A program made the translations under genes and the position numbers. A DNA stretch of 64,000 bases. It comes from Octadecabacter sp. B2R22. GTDB lineage: Bacteria > Pseudomonadota > Alphaproteobacteria > Rhodobacterales > Rhodobacteraceae. Below are positions 15,790 to 24,583 of this stretch, piece after piece. Position 1 is the first letter of the stretch; every line of letters begins with the position of its first letter. The DNA lies in assembly GCF_018861045.1 (NCBI RefSeq), contig NZ_JAHKQJ010000007.1, positions 434,001 to 498,000 of the forward strand, given 5' to 3'. The notes beneath the pieces are model-generated. The model was not told the DNA's origin. It saw only the letters and a list, made by a program, of their open reading frames with translations, and made no database searches.

Positions 15790-17034
15790 ATGCGCCGTTT
15801 TTCAGCTTTTGCCATCGCACGAGAGGCCGCACGCTATCACAGCGGCTGGGAACGCCATTGGCGCAACCCGACACCAAAGAAGAAATACGATGTAATTATC
15901 GTTGGCGCAGGCGGTCACGGGCTGGCGACAGCGTGGCACCTAGGTAAACACTACGGCATCACCAATGTGGCGATCATCGAAAAGGGGTGGCTTGGCGGCG
16001 GCAACACGGGGCGCAACACGACCATCATCCGCTCCAACTACCTGCAAGACCCATCCGCCGCGATCTACGAAAAGTCACGGTCCTTGTATGAAACTATGTC
16101 GCAGGATTTGAACTACAACGTCATGTTCAGCCCGCGTGGCGTTATCATGCTCGCCCAAACCCACCACGAGGTGCGCGGCTATCAACGCACGGCCCACGCC
16201 AATGCGTTGCAGGGGGTGACCACCGAATGGATCACACCGGCGAGGGTCAAAGAGCTCTGCCCGATCATGAACATCGAAGGGCCGCGTTATCCTGTCTTGG
16301 GTGGTTTGTGGCAAGCACGCGGCGGCACCGCGCGTCACGATGCTGTGGCGTGGGGCTACGCGCGTGCGTGTAGCGACATGGGCATGGACATCATCCAGCA
16401 ATGCGAGGTCACGGGCGTTCGATCCGAGGGTGGCAAGGTTGTTGGTGTCGATACCACCAAGGGCGCGATTGATTGCGATAAGCTCGGTATGGTCGTTGCG
16501 GGCCATGCGTCCCATCTGGCTGAAATGGCTGGGTTCCGGTTGCCGATGGAAAGCGTCGCGTTGCAAGCGCTGGTGTCAGAACCGATCAAGCCTTGCATGG
16601 ATATCGTTGTTATGGCGAACACGGTGCATGGCTATCTGTCCCAGTCCGACAAAGGCGAGATGGTCATTGGCGGAGGCACGGACGGGTTCAACAACTACAC
16701 CCAGCGCGGGTCGTTCCACCATGTTGAGGAAACCGTGCGGGCCCTGAACGAAACCTTCCCGATCCTGAGCCGCCTAAAGATGCTGCGCCAGTGGGGCGGT
16801 ATTGTGGATGTCACTGGGGATCGCTCTCCGATCCTGTCCAAAACCCCTGTCGAGGGCGTGTTTGTGAACTGCGGCTGGGGCACTGGCGGGTTCAAGGCCA
16901 TTCCGGGGTCTGGCTTTGCGATGGCAGAACTGATGGCGAAAGGCGCGTCACCACTTACGGATGAGTTTTCAATGTACCGGTTCAGGGAAGGGAAATTCAT
17001 CGATGAGAGCGTTGCCGCGGGGGTGGCGCATTGA
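15790..17034 (+). CDS. soxB: Sarcosine oxidase subunit beta (heterotetrameric)
   Basis: A 414-residue flavoprotein subunit. The FAD-binding Rossmann motif is YDVIIVGAGGHGLATAWHL at about 33-51, and ARHDAVAWG at 181-189 carries a histidine (His183) at the position where relatives attach FMN covalently. The C-terminal VNCGWGTGGFKAIPGSG is the second flavin-binding block. The enzyme oxidises sarcosine to glycine, passing the one-carbon unit to tetrahydrofolate and making hydrogen peroxide. First gene of soxB-soxD-soxA-soxG. The symbol coincides with the unrelated sulfur-oxidation soxB at 60.9 kb. Confidence 0.95.
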   Translation: MRRFSAFAIAREAARYHSGWERHWRNPTPKKKYDVIIVGAGGHGLATAWHLGKHYGITNVAIIEKGWLGGGNTGRNTTIIRSNYLQDPSAAIYEKSRSLYETMSQDLNYNVMFSPRGVIMLAQTHHEVRGYQRTAHANALQGVTTEWITPARVKELCPIMNIEGPRYPVLGGLWQARGGTARHDAVAWGYARACSDMGMDIIQQCEVTGVRSEGGKVVGVDTTKGAIDCDKLGMVVAGHASHLAEMAGFRLPMESVALQALVSEPIKPCMDIVVMANTVHGYLSQSDKGEMVIGGGTDGFNNYTQRGSFHHVEETVRALNETFPILSRLKMLRQWGGIVDVTGDRSPILSKTPVEGVFVNCGWGTGGFKAIPGSGFAMAELMAKGASPLTDEFSMYRFREGKFIDESVAAGVAH

Positions 17035-17036
17035 TG

Positions 17037-17234
17037 CTATCTGTCGTTTCCCATCATGCCCGACATCGCGCTTCTGGCGATATCGGCCTTATCAACGCCA
17101 GTGTTTGGCGCGTTCGGCCGGTGTTCACGTTGGGCATTGGCCCGTGTGATGCGACGACTTTGGACGGCCAAAAAAACGACCCAAGCTGCAAGAAACAGCA
17201 GGGCCAGTGGGATTATGATCTGATTTGCTGTCAT
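17037..17234 (-). CDS. Possible small single-span membrane protein
   Basis: A 65-codon frame on the minus strand, ending 2 bp from the convergent soxB stop. It begins MTANQIIIPLALLFLAAWVV, a clean membrane span followed by a basic stretch (SRRITRANAQREHR), and ends polar. TTAGGTG precedes the ATG. Base composition looks coding, but no family is recognised and the frame could be fortuitous. It lies in the otherwise empty 343-bp gap inside the sarcosine oxidase cluster. Confidence 0.5.
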   Translation of the reverse strand: MTANQIIIPLALLFLAAWVVFLAVQSRRITRANAQREHRPNAPNTGVDKADIARSAMSGMMGNDR

Positions 17235-17377
17235 ACACCTAAGGTAGTGGCAGACTTTGGCCCATGCAAGGCAGGGCTTCAGGCCACCTCCCGCCCAAAC
17301 GCTCCGGCGTTTTCCGCTCATATTCCAACGCACGTAAATCCCGCCATTCTGTCCTCATCCAAACAGGAGGACTTCAC

Positions 17378-17581
17378 ATGGCTGACTACGATTTTTCCAA
17401 ACCGGCGCCTGACCGCACGCACCGTGTCCCGATCAAAGAAGGGTCCGGCATGGGCGGGCTTGGCTTTATGCTGGTCGGGGCTGTTATCGTGCTTAGCGTG
17501 CTTTACGCCGTCTTTGGTGGCTCTGCAGCACCTGTGCCTAACGACAACGCACCAGCAGCGGTCGCAACGCCAAGCGAATAG
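17378..17581 (+). CDS. Small single-span membrane protein in the sarcosine oxidase cluster
   Basis: A 67-residue protein with a perfect AGGAGG 7 nt before its ATG. The N-terminal 25 residues are polar (MADYDFSKPAPDRTHRVP), then GGLGFMLVGAVIVLSVLYAVFGG forms one membrane span, and the tail is Pro/Ala-rich (APVPNDNAPAAVATP). It lies between soxB and soxD on the same strand. I do not recognise the family; a role linked to sarcosine oxidase is inferred from position only. Confidence 0.8.
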   Translation: MADYDFSKPAPDRTHRVPIKEGSGMGGLGFMLVGAVIVLSVLYAVFGGSAAPVPNDNAPAAVATPSE

Positions 17582-17698
17582 CACTCAACCAACACCACTC
17601 ATGAACCGAGGGCGCGCCCATGTGGCTGCGCCCTTCGTCTTGCGTACCCTCAACATCAATCGTGGGGGCGCAACGGCCTTCACGTCGGAGGTTTCCCC

Positions 17699-18028
17699 AT
17701 GCTGATCCTAGAATGCCCGTATTGCGGCGTCCAAGCCGATGAAACTGAACTGCACGCAGGCGGTGAAGCGCATCTGAAACGCTTTGGCCCAGACAGTTCG
17801 GAAGAAGATTTCGAGGGCTATCTGTTTGTGCGCGAAAACCCCAAGGGGGTGCATCTGGAGCGCTGGCGTCATTCGGCAGGCTGCGGCAAGTGGTTCCATG
17901 CGGCGCGCTGCACCATGACGCTTGAGGTGTTCGGCACCTATCCCGCACAAACCCTTGCACCACCAAAATACATCGTTGAACGGATCAAGGATAAACGACC
18001 GGGCTGGTCTTGGAGGAATTTCTCATGA
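17699..18028 (+). CDS. soxD: Sarcosine oxidase subunit delta
   Basis: A 109-residue zinc-binding subunit. It starts MLILECPYCG with the Cys6/Cys9 pair, and the second half has HSAGCGKWFHAARC with further Cys and His ligands, as in known delta subunits. It ends in an ATGA overlap with soxA. Distinct from the sulfur-oxidation soxD at the end of the window. Confidence 0.95.
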   Translation: MLILECPYCGVQADETELHAGGEAHLKRFGPDSSEEDFEGYLFVRENPKGVHLERWRHSAGCGKWFHAARCTMTLEVFGTYPAQTLAPPKYIVERIKDKRPGWSWRNFS

Positions 18029-21000
18029 GCACACGTTTGGCCAGAGAAGGGCGGCTGATTGACCGCTCCAAAAAGATTTCCTTCCAGTTCAACGGTAAGC
18101 AGATGCACGGGTTCGAGGGAGACACCTTGGCGTCCGCGCTTTTGGCGAACGATCAGGTGATGGTGGGACGCTCGTTCAAATATCACCGTCCGCGTGGAAT
18201 TGTCGCCAGTGGTGCAGAGGAACCCAATGCCTTGGTCAATCTGGGCAGCGACGGTCGGTTTGAACCAAACCAACGCGTCACAACCCAAGAGCTGTTTGAC
18301 GGGCTGACGGCTACGTCCCAGAACCACTGGCCGTCCTTGGAATTCGATGTGGGTGCTGTGAACGCAAAGTTGGGGCGGTTCATGCCAGCTGGCTTTTACT
18401 ACAAGATGTTCATTCATCCACGCCCGCTGTGGAAACACGTCTATGAACCGATCATTCGCCGTGCAGCGGGTCTCGGCAAAGCCCCCAAAGAGCGTGACGT
18501 GGATACTTACGAACATTTCTACGCCCATGTGGATGTGATGGTTGTTGGTGGCGGTGTGGCTGGATTGTCAGCGGCGCTGGCGGCGGGCCGTGCTGGAGCG
18601 CGCGTCTTGTTGGTTGAACAGACGTCCCATTGGGGTGGTCGTGCGCCTGTAGATGGTGCTGAGATTGATGGTCTTGATGCGGATGAGTGGGTGAAGAATG
18701 CCCTGCAAGCCCTTGAAGACATGAATAATGTTACCTGTGTTTCACGTTGCATGGGGGCGGGGGTTTACGATCATGGCTATGCTTTGGCTTATGAACGTTT
18801 GACAGACCACACGGCCGATAAATCCGGTCCAAGGCATCGTCTTTGGCGCGTGCGTGCCAAACAGATCGTTACAGCAACGGGCGCAATTGAGCGCCCACTG
18901 AGCATGGCCGGAAATGACGTGCCCGGTGTGATGCTGGCCAGCGCGCTGCGTGACTACGTGGTGAATTACGGTGCATCCGTCGGGGATCGCACTGTTGTCG
19001 TCACGAACAACGACGACGCCTACCGCACTGCGATTGCTTGTGTTCGGGCTGGATTGACTGTTCCTGCGATCGTCGATGCGCGTGACGCGGCGGGGCCTTT
19101 GGCCGATAAGGCGCAAAGCCTTGGTATCCGTGTGCTGTTCGGTAAGGGCATCGCATTTGTGAAGGGCGGTAAACGGGTTGAGGGCGTAAGCATTTGTTCG
19201 CAAGCTGGTGAAGGCACTGTGCTTGAGGAAATCGCCTGCGAAGCTGTCGCAATGTCGGGCGGTTGGTCACCTGTCGTGCACCTGTGGTCCCACTGTGGCG
19301 GAAAACTGATCTGGGACGAGGCGCAAAGCCATTTCCGCCCTGATCCTGACCGCCCACCATTGGGGGCGGACGGTAAAGGGTTTGTCAGCACGGCTGGCAT
19401 CGCCCATGGCGAAATGACGACCCGTGATTGTGTGGCCAATGGCCATCTGGCGGGTGTCCAAGCGGCTGCCGCAACAGGCCACAAACGTCGCGCGGGCGCC
19501 GCACCCGTCGGGGACGCCGCTGATGAGGCACCAATGGCGCCGGTCTGGATGATGCCACAAGGCGCAAGCTATAAGCTGCGCAGCAAGATGTGGCTGGACT
19601 ATCAAAACGATGTGAAAGTCAGCGACGTTCAATTGGCCGCCCAAGAAGGTTATGAAAGCGTCGAGCACACCAAGCGTTATACCACATTGGGGATGGCGAC
19701 CGATCAAGGTAAGCTAAGTAACATCAATGGCTTGGCGGTTCTTTCTGATGCGTTGGGTCAACCTATTCCTGCGACCGGAACAACAACATTCCGCCCGCCG
19801 TATACACCGATTTCTTTAGGATCCATTGGCGGCGAAGCCAGTGGCGATTTGTTCCAACCTCTGCGCAAGACGCCGGTCCATGAATGGTCGGATGCCAATG
19901 GTGCCTATTGGGAACCAGTCGGCCAGTGGCGTCGTGTTTACACATACCAAAACGCCGACGAAAGCATCGAGGACGCCGTGAACCGTGAGGTCAAAAACAC
20001 TCGCGAGAACCTTGGGCTGCTAGATGCTTCTACCTTGGGTAAGTTGGTGGTTAGTGGGCCGGACGCGGGCAAGTTCCTCGATATGATGTATACAAACATG
20101 ATGTCGACGCTGCCTGTCGGTAAATGCCGCTACGGGTTGATGTGCACCGAACAAGGGTTCTTGAGCGATGACGGCGTAGTTGCACGGATCAGCGATGACA
20201 GATGGTTGTGCCACACCACAACGGGCGGTGCAGACAGCGTCCACGCGCACATGGAAGAATGGTTGCAGACCGAATGGTGGGATTGGGACGTCTACGTGGC
20301 CAATGTCACCGAACAATACGCACAGATCGCGGTTGTTGGCCCCAATGCCCGCAAAGTGCTGGAAAAACTGGGCGGCATGGATGTCAGTGCGGATGCTTTG
20401 CCATTCATGCAGTGGGCTGATGGTAGGATCGGTGGGTTTGAGTGCCGCGCTTATCGCATCTCGTTCTCGGGTGAGCTGTCGTATGAAATTGCTGTTAAGG
20501 CCAGCGAGGGGCAGGCGTTCTGGGATGCGCTGTTTGAGGCGGGCCAAGAGTTTGGCGTGATGCCATATGGGACCGAAGCGCTCCATGTGTTGCGGGCCGA
20601 GAAGGGGTTCATCATGATTGGTGACGAGACCGACGGCACCGTGATCCCGCAAGATCTTGGGCTGAGTTGGGCCATTTCTAAGAAGAAAGAGGACTTCTTG
20701 GGCAAACGCGGGCAGCTGCGCAGCCATATGGTTGATCCGAACCGCTGGAAACTGGTCGGGCTTGAAAGCACAGACGGGTCGGTGATCCCTGATGGAGCCT
20801 ATGCGGTCGCTGATGGGACAAACGCCAATGGGCAGCGCAATGTTCAAGGGCGCATCACATCCACGTATTACAGCGCAAATCTGGAACGAGGGATCGCCAT
20901 GGGCCTCGTGCACAACGGCCCGGATCGAATGGGTGAAGTGATTACCTTCCCCAAAACGGATGGCACACAAGTTCAGGCCAAGATTGTGAATGCGGTTTTC

Positions 21001-21033
21001 TATGACCCAGCAGGGGAGAAACAGAATGTCTGA
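18025..21033 (+). CDS. soxA: Sarcosine oxidase subunit alpha
   Basis: A 1002-residue multi-domain subunit. Residues about 15-100 form the ferredoxin-like N-terminal domain (ISFQFNGKQMHGFEGDTLASAL). A dinucleotide-binding domain begins at VDVMVVGGGVAGLSAALAAG near residue 175, and ATGAIERPLSMAGNDVPGVM is the second nucleotide block. From about residue 620 the protein carries the GcvT-like tetrahydrofolate domain (GLLDASTLGKLVVSGPDAGKF, SYEIAVKA, RAEKGFIMIGDETDG). It binds NAD and folate. The start at 18025 uses the ATGA overlap with soxD rather than an in-frame codon 15 bp upstream. Confidence 0.95.
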   Translation: MSTRLAREGRLIDRSKKISFQFNGKQMHGFEGDTLASALLANDQVMVGRSFKYHRPRGIVASGAEEPNALVNLGSDGRFEPNQRVTTQELFDGLTATSQNHWPSLEFDVGAVNAKLGRFMPAGFYYKMFIHPRPLWKHVYEPIIRRAAGLGKAPKERDVDTYEHFYAHVDVMVVGGGVAGLSAALAAGRAGARVLLVEQTSHWGGRAPVDGAEIDGLDADEWVKNALQALEDMNNVTCVSRCMGAGVYDHGYALAYERLTDHTADKSGPRHRLWRVRAKQIVTATGAIERPLSMAGNDVPGVMLASALRDYVVNYGASVGDRTVVVTNNDDAYRTAIACVRAGLTVPAIVDARDAAGPLADKAQSLGIRVLFGKGIAFVKGGKRVEGVSICSQAGEGTVLEEIACEAVAMSGGWSPVVHLWSHCGGKLIWDEAQSHFRPDPDRPPLGADGKGFVSTAGIAHGEMTTRDCVANGHLAGVQAAAATGHKRRAGAAPVGDAADEAPMAPVWMMPQGASYKLRSKMWLDYQNDVKVSDVQLAAQEGYESVEHTKRYTTLGMATDQGKLSNINGLAVLSDALGQPIPATGTTTFRPPYTPISLGSIGGEASGDLFQPLRKTPVHEWSDANGAYWEPVGQWRRVYTYQNADESIEDAVNREVKNTRENLGLLDASTLGKLVVSGPDAGKFLDMMYTNMMSTLPVGKCRYGLMCTEQGFLSDDGVVARISDDRWLCHTTTGGADSVHAHMEEWLQTEWWDWDVYVANVTEQYAQIAVVGPNARKVLEKLGGMDVSADALPFMQWADGRIGGFECRAYRISFSGELSYEIAVKASEGQAFWDALFEAGQEFGVMPYGTEALHVLRAEKGFIMIGDETDGTVIPQDLGLSWAISKKKEDFLGKRGQLRSHMVDPNRWKLVGLESTDGSVIPDGAYAVADGTNANGQRNVQGRITSTYYSANLERGIAMGLVHNGPDRMGEVITFPKTDGTQVQAKIVNAVFYDPAGEKQNV

Positions 21034-21550
21034 TCTGGCAACAGTGAGCCGCGCACCGGCGCGCGGCATGATCACACTGCGCGGTGATTTTACCTCGGCA
21101 AAACTTAAACGGGCCGTAAAGGCTGCAACAGGCCATGCCGTCCCCAAGTCGGGTCGGATTGCGGGCGATGGGCACAAGGGCGTCGCGTGGATGTCCCCGG
21201 ACGAGTTGTTGTTGATGGTACCTTACGCGGATGTCGCCTCAACGGTGGACAAAATCGCCTCTGACATGGGCGGTACGCACTACCTGACAGTCGATGTGTC
21301 AGATGCCCGTGCCGTGTTCAGCATCACAGGCCCAGACGCAAACGAAGTCTTGGCGCGCCTGTGTCCCGTCGATCTGCACAAAGACAGCTTTGCAATCGGG
21401 GATTTTCGACGCACACGGTTGGCACAGGTGGCGGCCGCGTTCTGGCGACATGACACAGGATTTGATGTGGTCTGTTTCCGCTCGGTTGCCGATTACGCAG
21501 AGGGCGTTTTGCAACGCTCAGCACTGGCCAGCAAGACGGGCGCACTGTAG
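21026..21550 (+). CDS. soxG: Sarcosine oxidase subunit gamma
   Basis: A 174-residue GcvT-related small subunit. The block PDELLLMVPYADVAS, followed by TVDVSDARAVFSITGPDANEVLARLCPVDLH and the late FDVVCFRSVADYAEGVL, matches the gamma-subunit pattern. Its ATG lies 8 bp inside the soxA stop with AGGGGAG ahead of it, so translation is coupled. Last gene of the sarcosine oxidase operon. Confidence 0.93.
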   Translation: MSDLATVSRAPARGMITLRGDFTSAKLKRAVKAATGHAVPKSGRIAGDGHKGVAWMSPDELLLMVPYADVASTVDKIASDMGGTHYLTVDVSDARAVFSITGPDANEVLARLCPVDLHKDSFAIGDFRRTRLAQVAAAFWRHDTGFDVVCFRSVADYAEGVLQRSALASKTGAL

Positions 21551-21661
21551 ACAGGACAGAGACAATACGAGGGGCTGCACAAGGATTACTGGCGAAATTG
21601 GCCACAATCGTGCGTTTTTCGATGCCCTATGCCGAGTGCGACGAATAAAGGTTGGAACGAG

Positions 21662-22693
21662 ATGCGAAAGTTCTACGAGCAGTACCACTATTACAACCGC
21701 CCGATCTCCAAGGTGGGACCACGCTACATCCCTGAATATGTTACGGATTTTGTGAAGTGGAATGAACAGAACCTCGCCGAGACCACGAACGTCAAAGACG
21801 GCCGTGACTACATGACGGCACAAAGCATTCTGAAGACAAAGCAGTTTCGCCAGATCGCACGTCGCGGGATCGGCGGCTATTGTAACAGCATCGGTGAGTG
21901 GCCTGATTTCTATCAGCCGAAATCCTTTGCCGCGATGAATGTTCTGCACGCGATCACCATGCCAATGCCCAAGGTCCAGCCGGCAGATAAGCTCCACGTG
22001 GGTGAGTTCATTCCATCTTCGCTGTCCGATCAGGTCAGCACCGCGCAGGTCGTGCAGTCGTGGGACAGCGGTAACGATGTGAATTTCGATGGCATCACGC
22101 CGGGTGTTTACTATTTCAAGGCGAACCACGGCAGTGCGTATAACATCAAAGTCACCATTCCTTGCTCTGATGAGGAAATGACCCATATCCGCAGTGAGGC
22201 GGATCGTTGGCTTAACACCTCATACGGTGAAAACTCGTGCCAGTGGTGGTATCGCTTTATCGATCGCAAAGTTTTCCTTGAGAAAAGCCTGACCTCTAAT
22301 CCAGACGATGGCCCGCTTCAGGATTTCCGCTTTCACATCATTAACGGCCGCTCGGCTTTGTTACAGTTGGACGTGGGCCTTGGCACCGAAGACCGTCATA
22401 ACCCCGTTTATGACGAAAAGCTGAACTACATGCCCCATGAATTCCTGCGGGAAAACCTGAACGAAGTGCCGCTGCCCGAGATGACCGAGGCCGCACAAGC
22501 CGCAGCGATCAAACTCGGGTCACCGTTCCAGTATTGCCGCGTTGATCTTTATGTTCAGAACAAATCAATCATTTTGGGCGAGCTGACGTTCTTGCCAAAT
22601 GCAGGCCGTCGCGCCGTGCAATCGGCTGAGTTGGACGAATATCTCTGTTCATTCTGGGATGGAAAGATGCCAGAAGTCACGCGGATCACCTAG
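21662..22693 (+). CDS. TupA-like ATP-grasp fold protein
   Basis: A 343-residue protein of the teichuronopeptide-biosynthesis TupA-like ATP-grasp group. Seen are YYFKANHGSAYNIKV (nucleotide-binding Lys and Gly-Ser loop), FLEKSLTSNPDDGPLQDFRFHIINGRSA, and the Mg-binding YCRVDLYVQNKSIILGELTFLPNAG. Such enzymes ligate amino acids or related groups onto glycans or peptides in cell-envelope polymers. The ATG at 21662 has AAGG 11-14 nt upstream; an in-frame ATG at 21629 is the alternative. It converges on a sulfotransferase/glycosyltransferase operon, suggesting a shared surface-glycan role. Confidence 0.8.
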   Translation: MRKFYEQYHYYNRPISKVGPRYIPEYVTDFVKWNEQNLAETTNVKDGRDYMTAQSILKTKQFRQIARRGIGGYCNSIGEWPDFYQPKSFAAMNVLHAITMPMPKVQPADKLHVGEFIPSSLSDQVSTAQVVQSWDSGNDVNFDGITPGVYYFKANHGSAYNIKVTIPCSDEEMTHIRSEADRWLNTSYGENSCQWWYRFIDRKVFLEKSLTSNPDDGPLQDFRFHIINGRSALLQLDVGLGTEDRHNPVYDEKLNYMPHEFLRENLNEVPLPEMTEAAQAAAIKLGSPFQYCRVDLYVQNKSIILGELTFLPNAGRRAVQSAELDEYLCSFWDGKMPEVTRIT

Positions 22694-22727
22694 ATCCACG
22701 CGCCTTGCAGCGAATAAGAATAAGACG

Positions 22728-22751
22728 ATCGCGGCCCTAGGCCGCGATTTC
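22728..22751. terminator. Hairpin between convergent ATP-grasp and sulfotransferase genes
   Basis: A perfect 9-bp stem (ATCGCGGCC / GGCCGCGAT) has a 3-nt loop that is the sulfotransferase stop codon. A TTTCTTTT tract follows on the plus strand, so it probably terminates the ATP-grasp transcript. The stem also encodes the last residues of the sulfotransferase. Confidence 0.7.
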
Positions 22752-23564
22752 TTTTGCGGGCAAACATTCGTTCACCCAGTCAGAGTTTTCAGCATAGCCA
22801 AGCGCCTTCAGCGCGTCTGCGTAGCGTTCCGCATAAGGTTCGGCGATCTCGCGCGGCAGTTTGGTAACCCACTGCGCCTTTTTGCCGGATGATACATGCA
22901 ACGCGACACGATCTTCACGATCATCCTTCTTGGCCAAGCCGCCAAACAAGGACAGGTCCCAATAGCTTTGCACCGCCTTGTCGATATCGATGCCATCAAT
23001 GTTGAACTCTTCAAGCATCCCACGGAAGATCGCGCAGTCCGTATCCTCAATCAGGTCTTCATACTTGATGTCGGCCACACGATCATTTGGCACACCATAT
23101 TCATACGGCCAGTTGAGCATTTCCTGCACGGTCTTGTCGTGTTTGTTCTCCATCTCGAACATCAAACGCGCATGATCGTCGGGCAGGGCGTTCAGATGGT
23201 CCTGATAGTTCTTTCCGCCCCATTCATCGCGCTTTTCACGCAGGAATTTTTCATTCCCCAGCGGCGCAATCCGGTGGTAGCGCATGCCAGACAGCAGCAC
23301 ATCGCGCGGGTCACGAATTATATGGATGAACCGCGAATGGCCCATCTCCAACAACTGTTGTGGAAATGAAGACGACCAATTGACGATGATCTGCGGACCC
23401 GTTTCAGCGGCCTCCGCCAGTTTCTTGGCGCGGTAACACTGCATGAACGGCACGTTTTGGTCATTGCTGATCGCGCGCAGAACTTTGCGCATCCAAATTG
23501 TACCCGTCTTGTGGTGGGTGCCGACGCAAAGAAAGCGTGCGTCTGTTTTGGTCACAGGCGTCAT
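22737..23564 (-). CDS. Sulfotransferase domain protein
   Basis: A 275-residue PAPS-dependent sulfotransferase. The 5'-phosphosulfate loop is CVGTHHKTGTIWMRKVL at about 13-29, and the 3'-phosphate block is HIIRDPRDVLLSGMRYHRI near 82-100. C-terminal KKAQWVTKLPREIAEPYAERY fits the family. The acceptor is probably a carbohydrate or small molecule. The start overlaps the glycosyltransferase stop in an ATGA, so it is the last gene of a three-gene operon. Confidence 0.88.
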   Translation of the reverse strand: MTPVTKTDARFLCVGTHHKTGTIWMRKVLRAISNDQNVPFMQCYRAKKLAEAAETGPQIIVNWSSSFPQQLLEMGHSRFIHIIRDPRDVLLSGMRYHRIAPLGNEKFLREKRDEWGGKNYQDHLNALPDDHARLMFEMENKHDKTVQEMLNWPYEYGVPNDRVADIKYEDLIEDTDCAIFRGMLEEFNIDGIDIDKAVQSYWDLSLFGGLAKKDDREDRVALHVSSGKKAQWVTKLPREIAEPYAERYADALKALGYAENSDWVNECLPAKEIAA

Positions 23565-24583
23565 GAGTCCTTGTCCTTCATCGGGGTAAAATGGCCGGTA
23601 TCAATGAATGTGCGGAATTCAGGAACCGTAAGCTGGTAATCTAGGACACGCTGGGAACAATCCACACACGCGCGGGCAAGGGCGGACAGATCGGCGTCTT
23701 TCAACCATTCATCCATTTGCGCGCGCACGCTATCTGTCGGGATCGTTGTGTCTTCATGGGTGTTGATGTCGTATTTGTCCCAATACTCCATGTCGATGCG
23801 GTCTTTGTTCTTTGAGTTGGCTGTACCGCGCAGACGTTTGAGCAAGAAATCTTCACGCGATTTGATCGCGTAGTGGTTCACTTGCGCGAATTCATTGGTG
23901 ACGTTCTCGGAATTACCGCGCCAGCCCTTTTCAAGATATTTGTCGCCCATAGGTTTGCCTGCGGCGTTGGTCCAGGTGACCATGCCGGGCGTGACTTCAA
24001 TCTTACGATCAAACTTGGGGCGGTGAACGCCGAAGTAGCTGAACTTTTCGGGGCGGAACAATGTTTTGAAGCCCCACACGAGGCCGTTTTCAGGGTCCTC
24101 AAAGCTGGACCCTTTGGTGAAACGTTCCGTGACCAGTTCCCCTTTAAACGGGTCGATGGACATTTTGGACTGCCCTTGGCTGCCCATCAGGCGCCAGTTC
24201 ACAGAGATCGCGTCAGGGCTGCCGCAGGCGTCAATCAACGCATCAATACTGCGATCACCAACATGGATGTTCAGAAATTCATCCGCATCCACGATCAGCA
24301 CCCAATCGGCGGATTTGACCCACTCCAACTTGTTGGCACGGCTATAGGCAGATCGCTGCGGATCCATGCGCGGACCTTGCGGGTTGTCGTAGTGTTTCAC
24401 GACGCCCATCTGGTCCAAGCGGTTCAGCATCAGATTGGTGCCGTCCGTGCAATCATTTGAAAAGATGCAAAAGTCGGTGATTCCGATGGATTTATGATAG
24501 GCCAGCCATTCCAGCAGATAGGGGCCTTCGTTCTTCATCGTTGAGACAAGAACTTTACGGCCAGTATTGGGAGCAGTGCTCAT
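23561..24583 (-). CDS. Glycosyltransferase family 2-like protein
   Basis: A 340-residue putative glycosyltransferase of the Glyco_tranf_2_4 type. It opens KVLVSTMKNEGPYLLEWLAYHKSIG, then the nucleotide-sugar region FCIFSNDCTDGTNLML, and the metal-binding DxD in WVLIVDADEFLNI. The later block FAQVNHYAIKSREDFLLKRLRG is shared with the upstream gene, showing the two are paralogues. Overlaps both neighbours by 4 bp. Confidence 0.88.
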   Translation of the reverse strand: MSTAPNTGRKVLVSTMKNEGPYLLEWLAYHKSIGITDFCIFSNDCTDGTNLMLNRLDQMGVVKHYDNPQGPRMDPQRSAYSRANKLEWVKSADWVLIVDADEFLNIHVGDRSIDALIDACGSPDAISVNWRLMGSQGQSKMSIDPFKGELVTERFTKGSSFEDPENGLVWGFKTLFRPEKFSYFGVHRPKFDRKIEVTPGMVTWTNAAGKPMGDKYLEKGWRGNSENVTNEFAQVNHYAIKSREDFLLKRLRGTANSKNKDRIDMEYWDKYDINTHEDTTIPTDSVRAQMDEWLKDADLSALARACVDCSQRVLDYQLTVPEFRTFIDTGHFTPMKDKDS

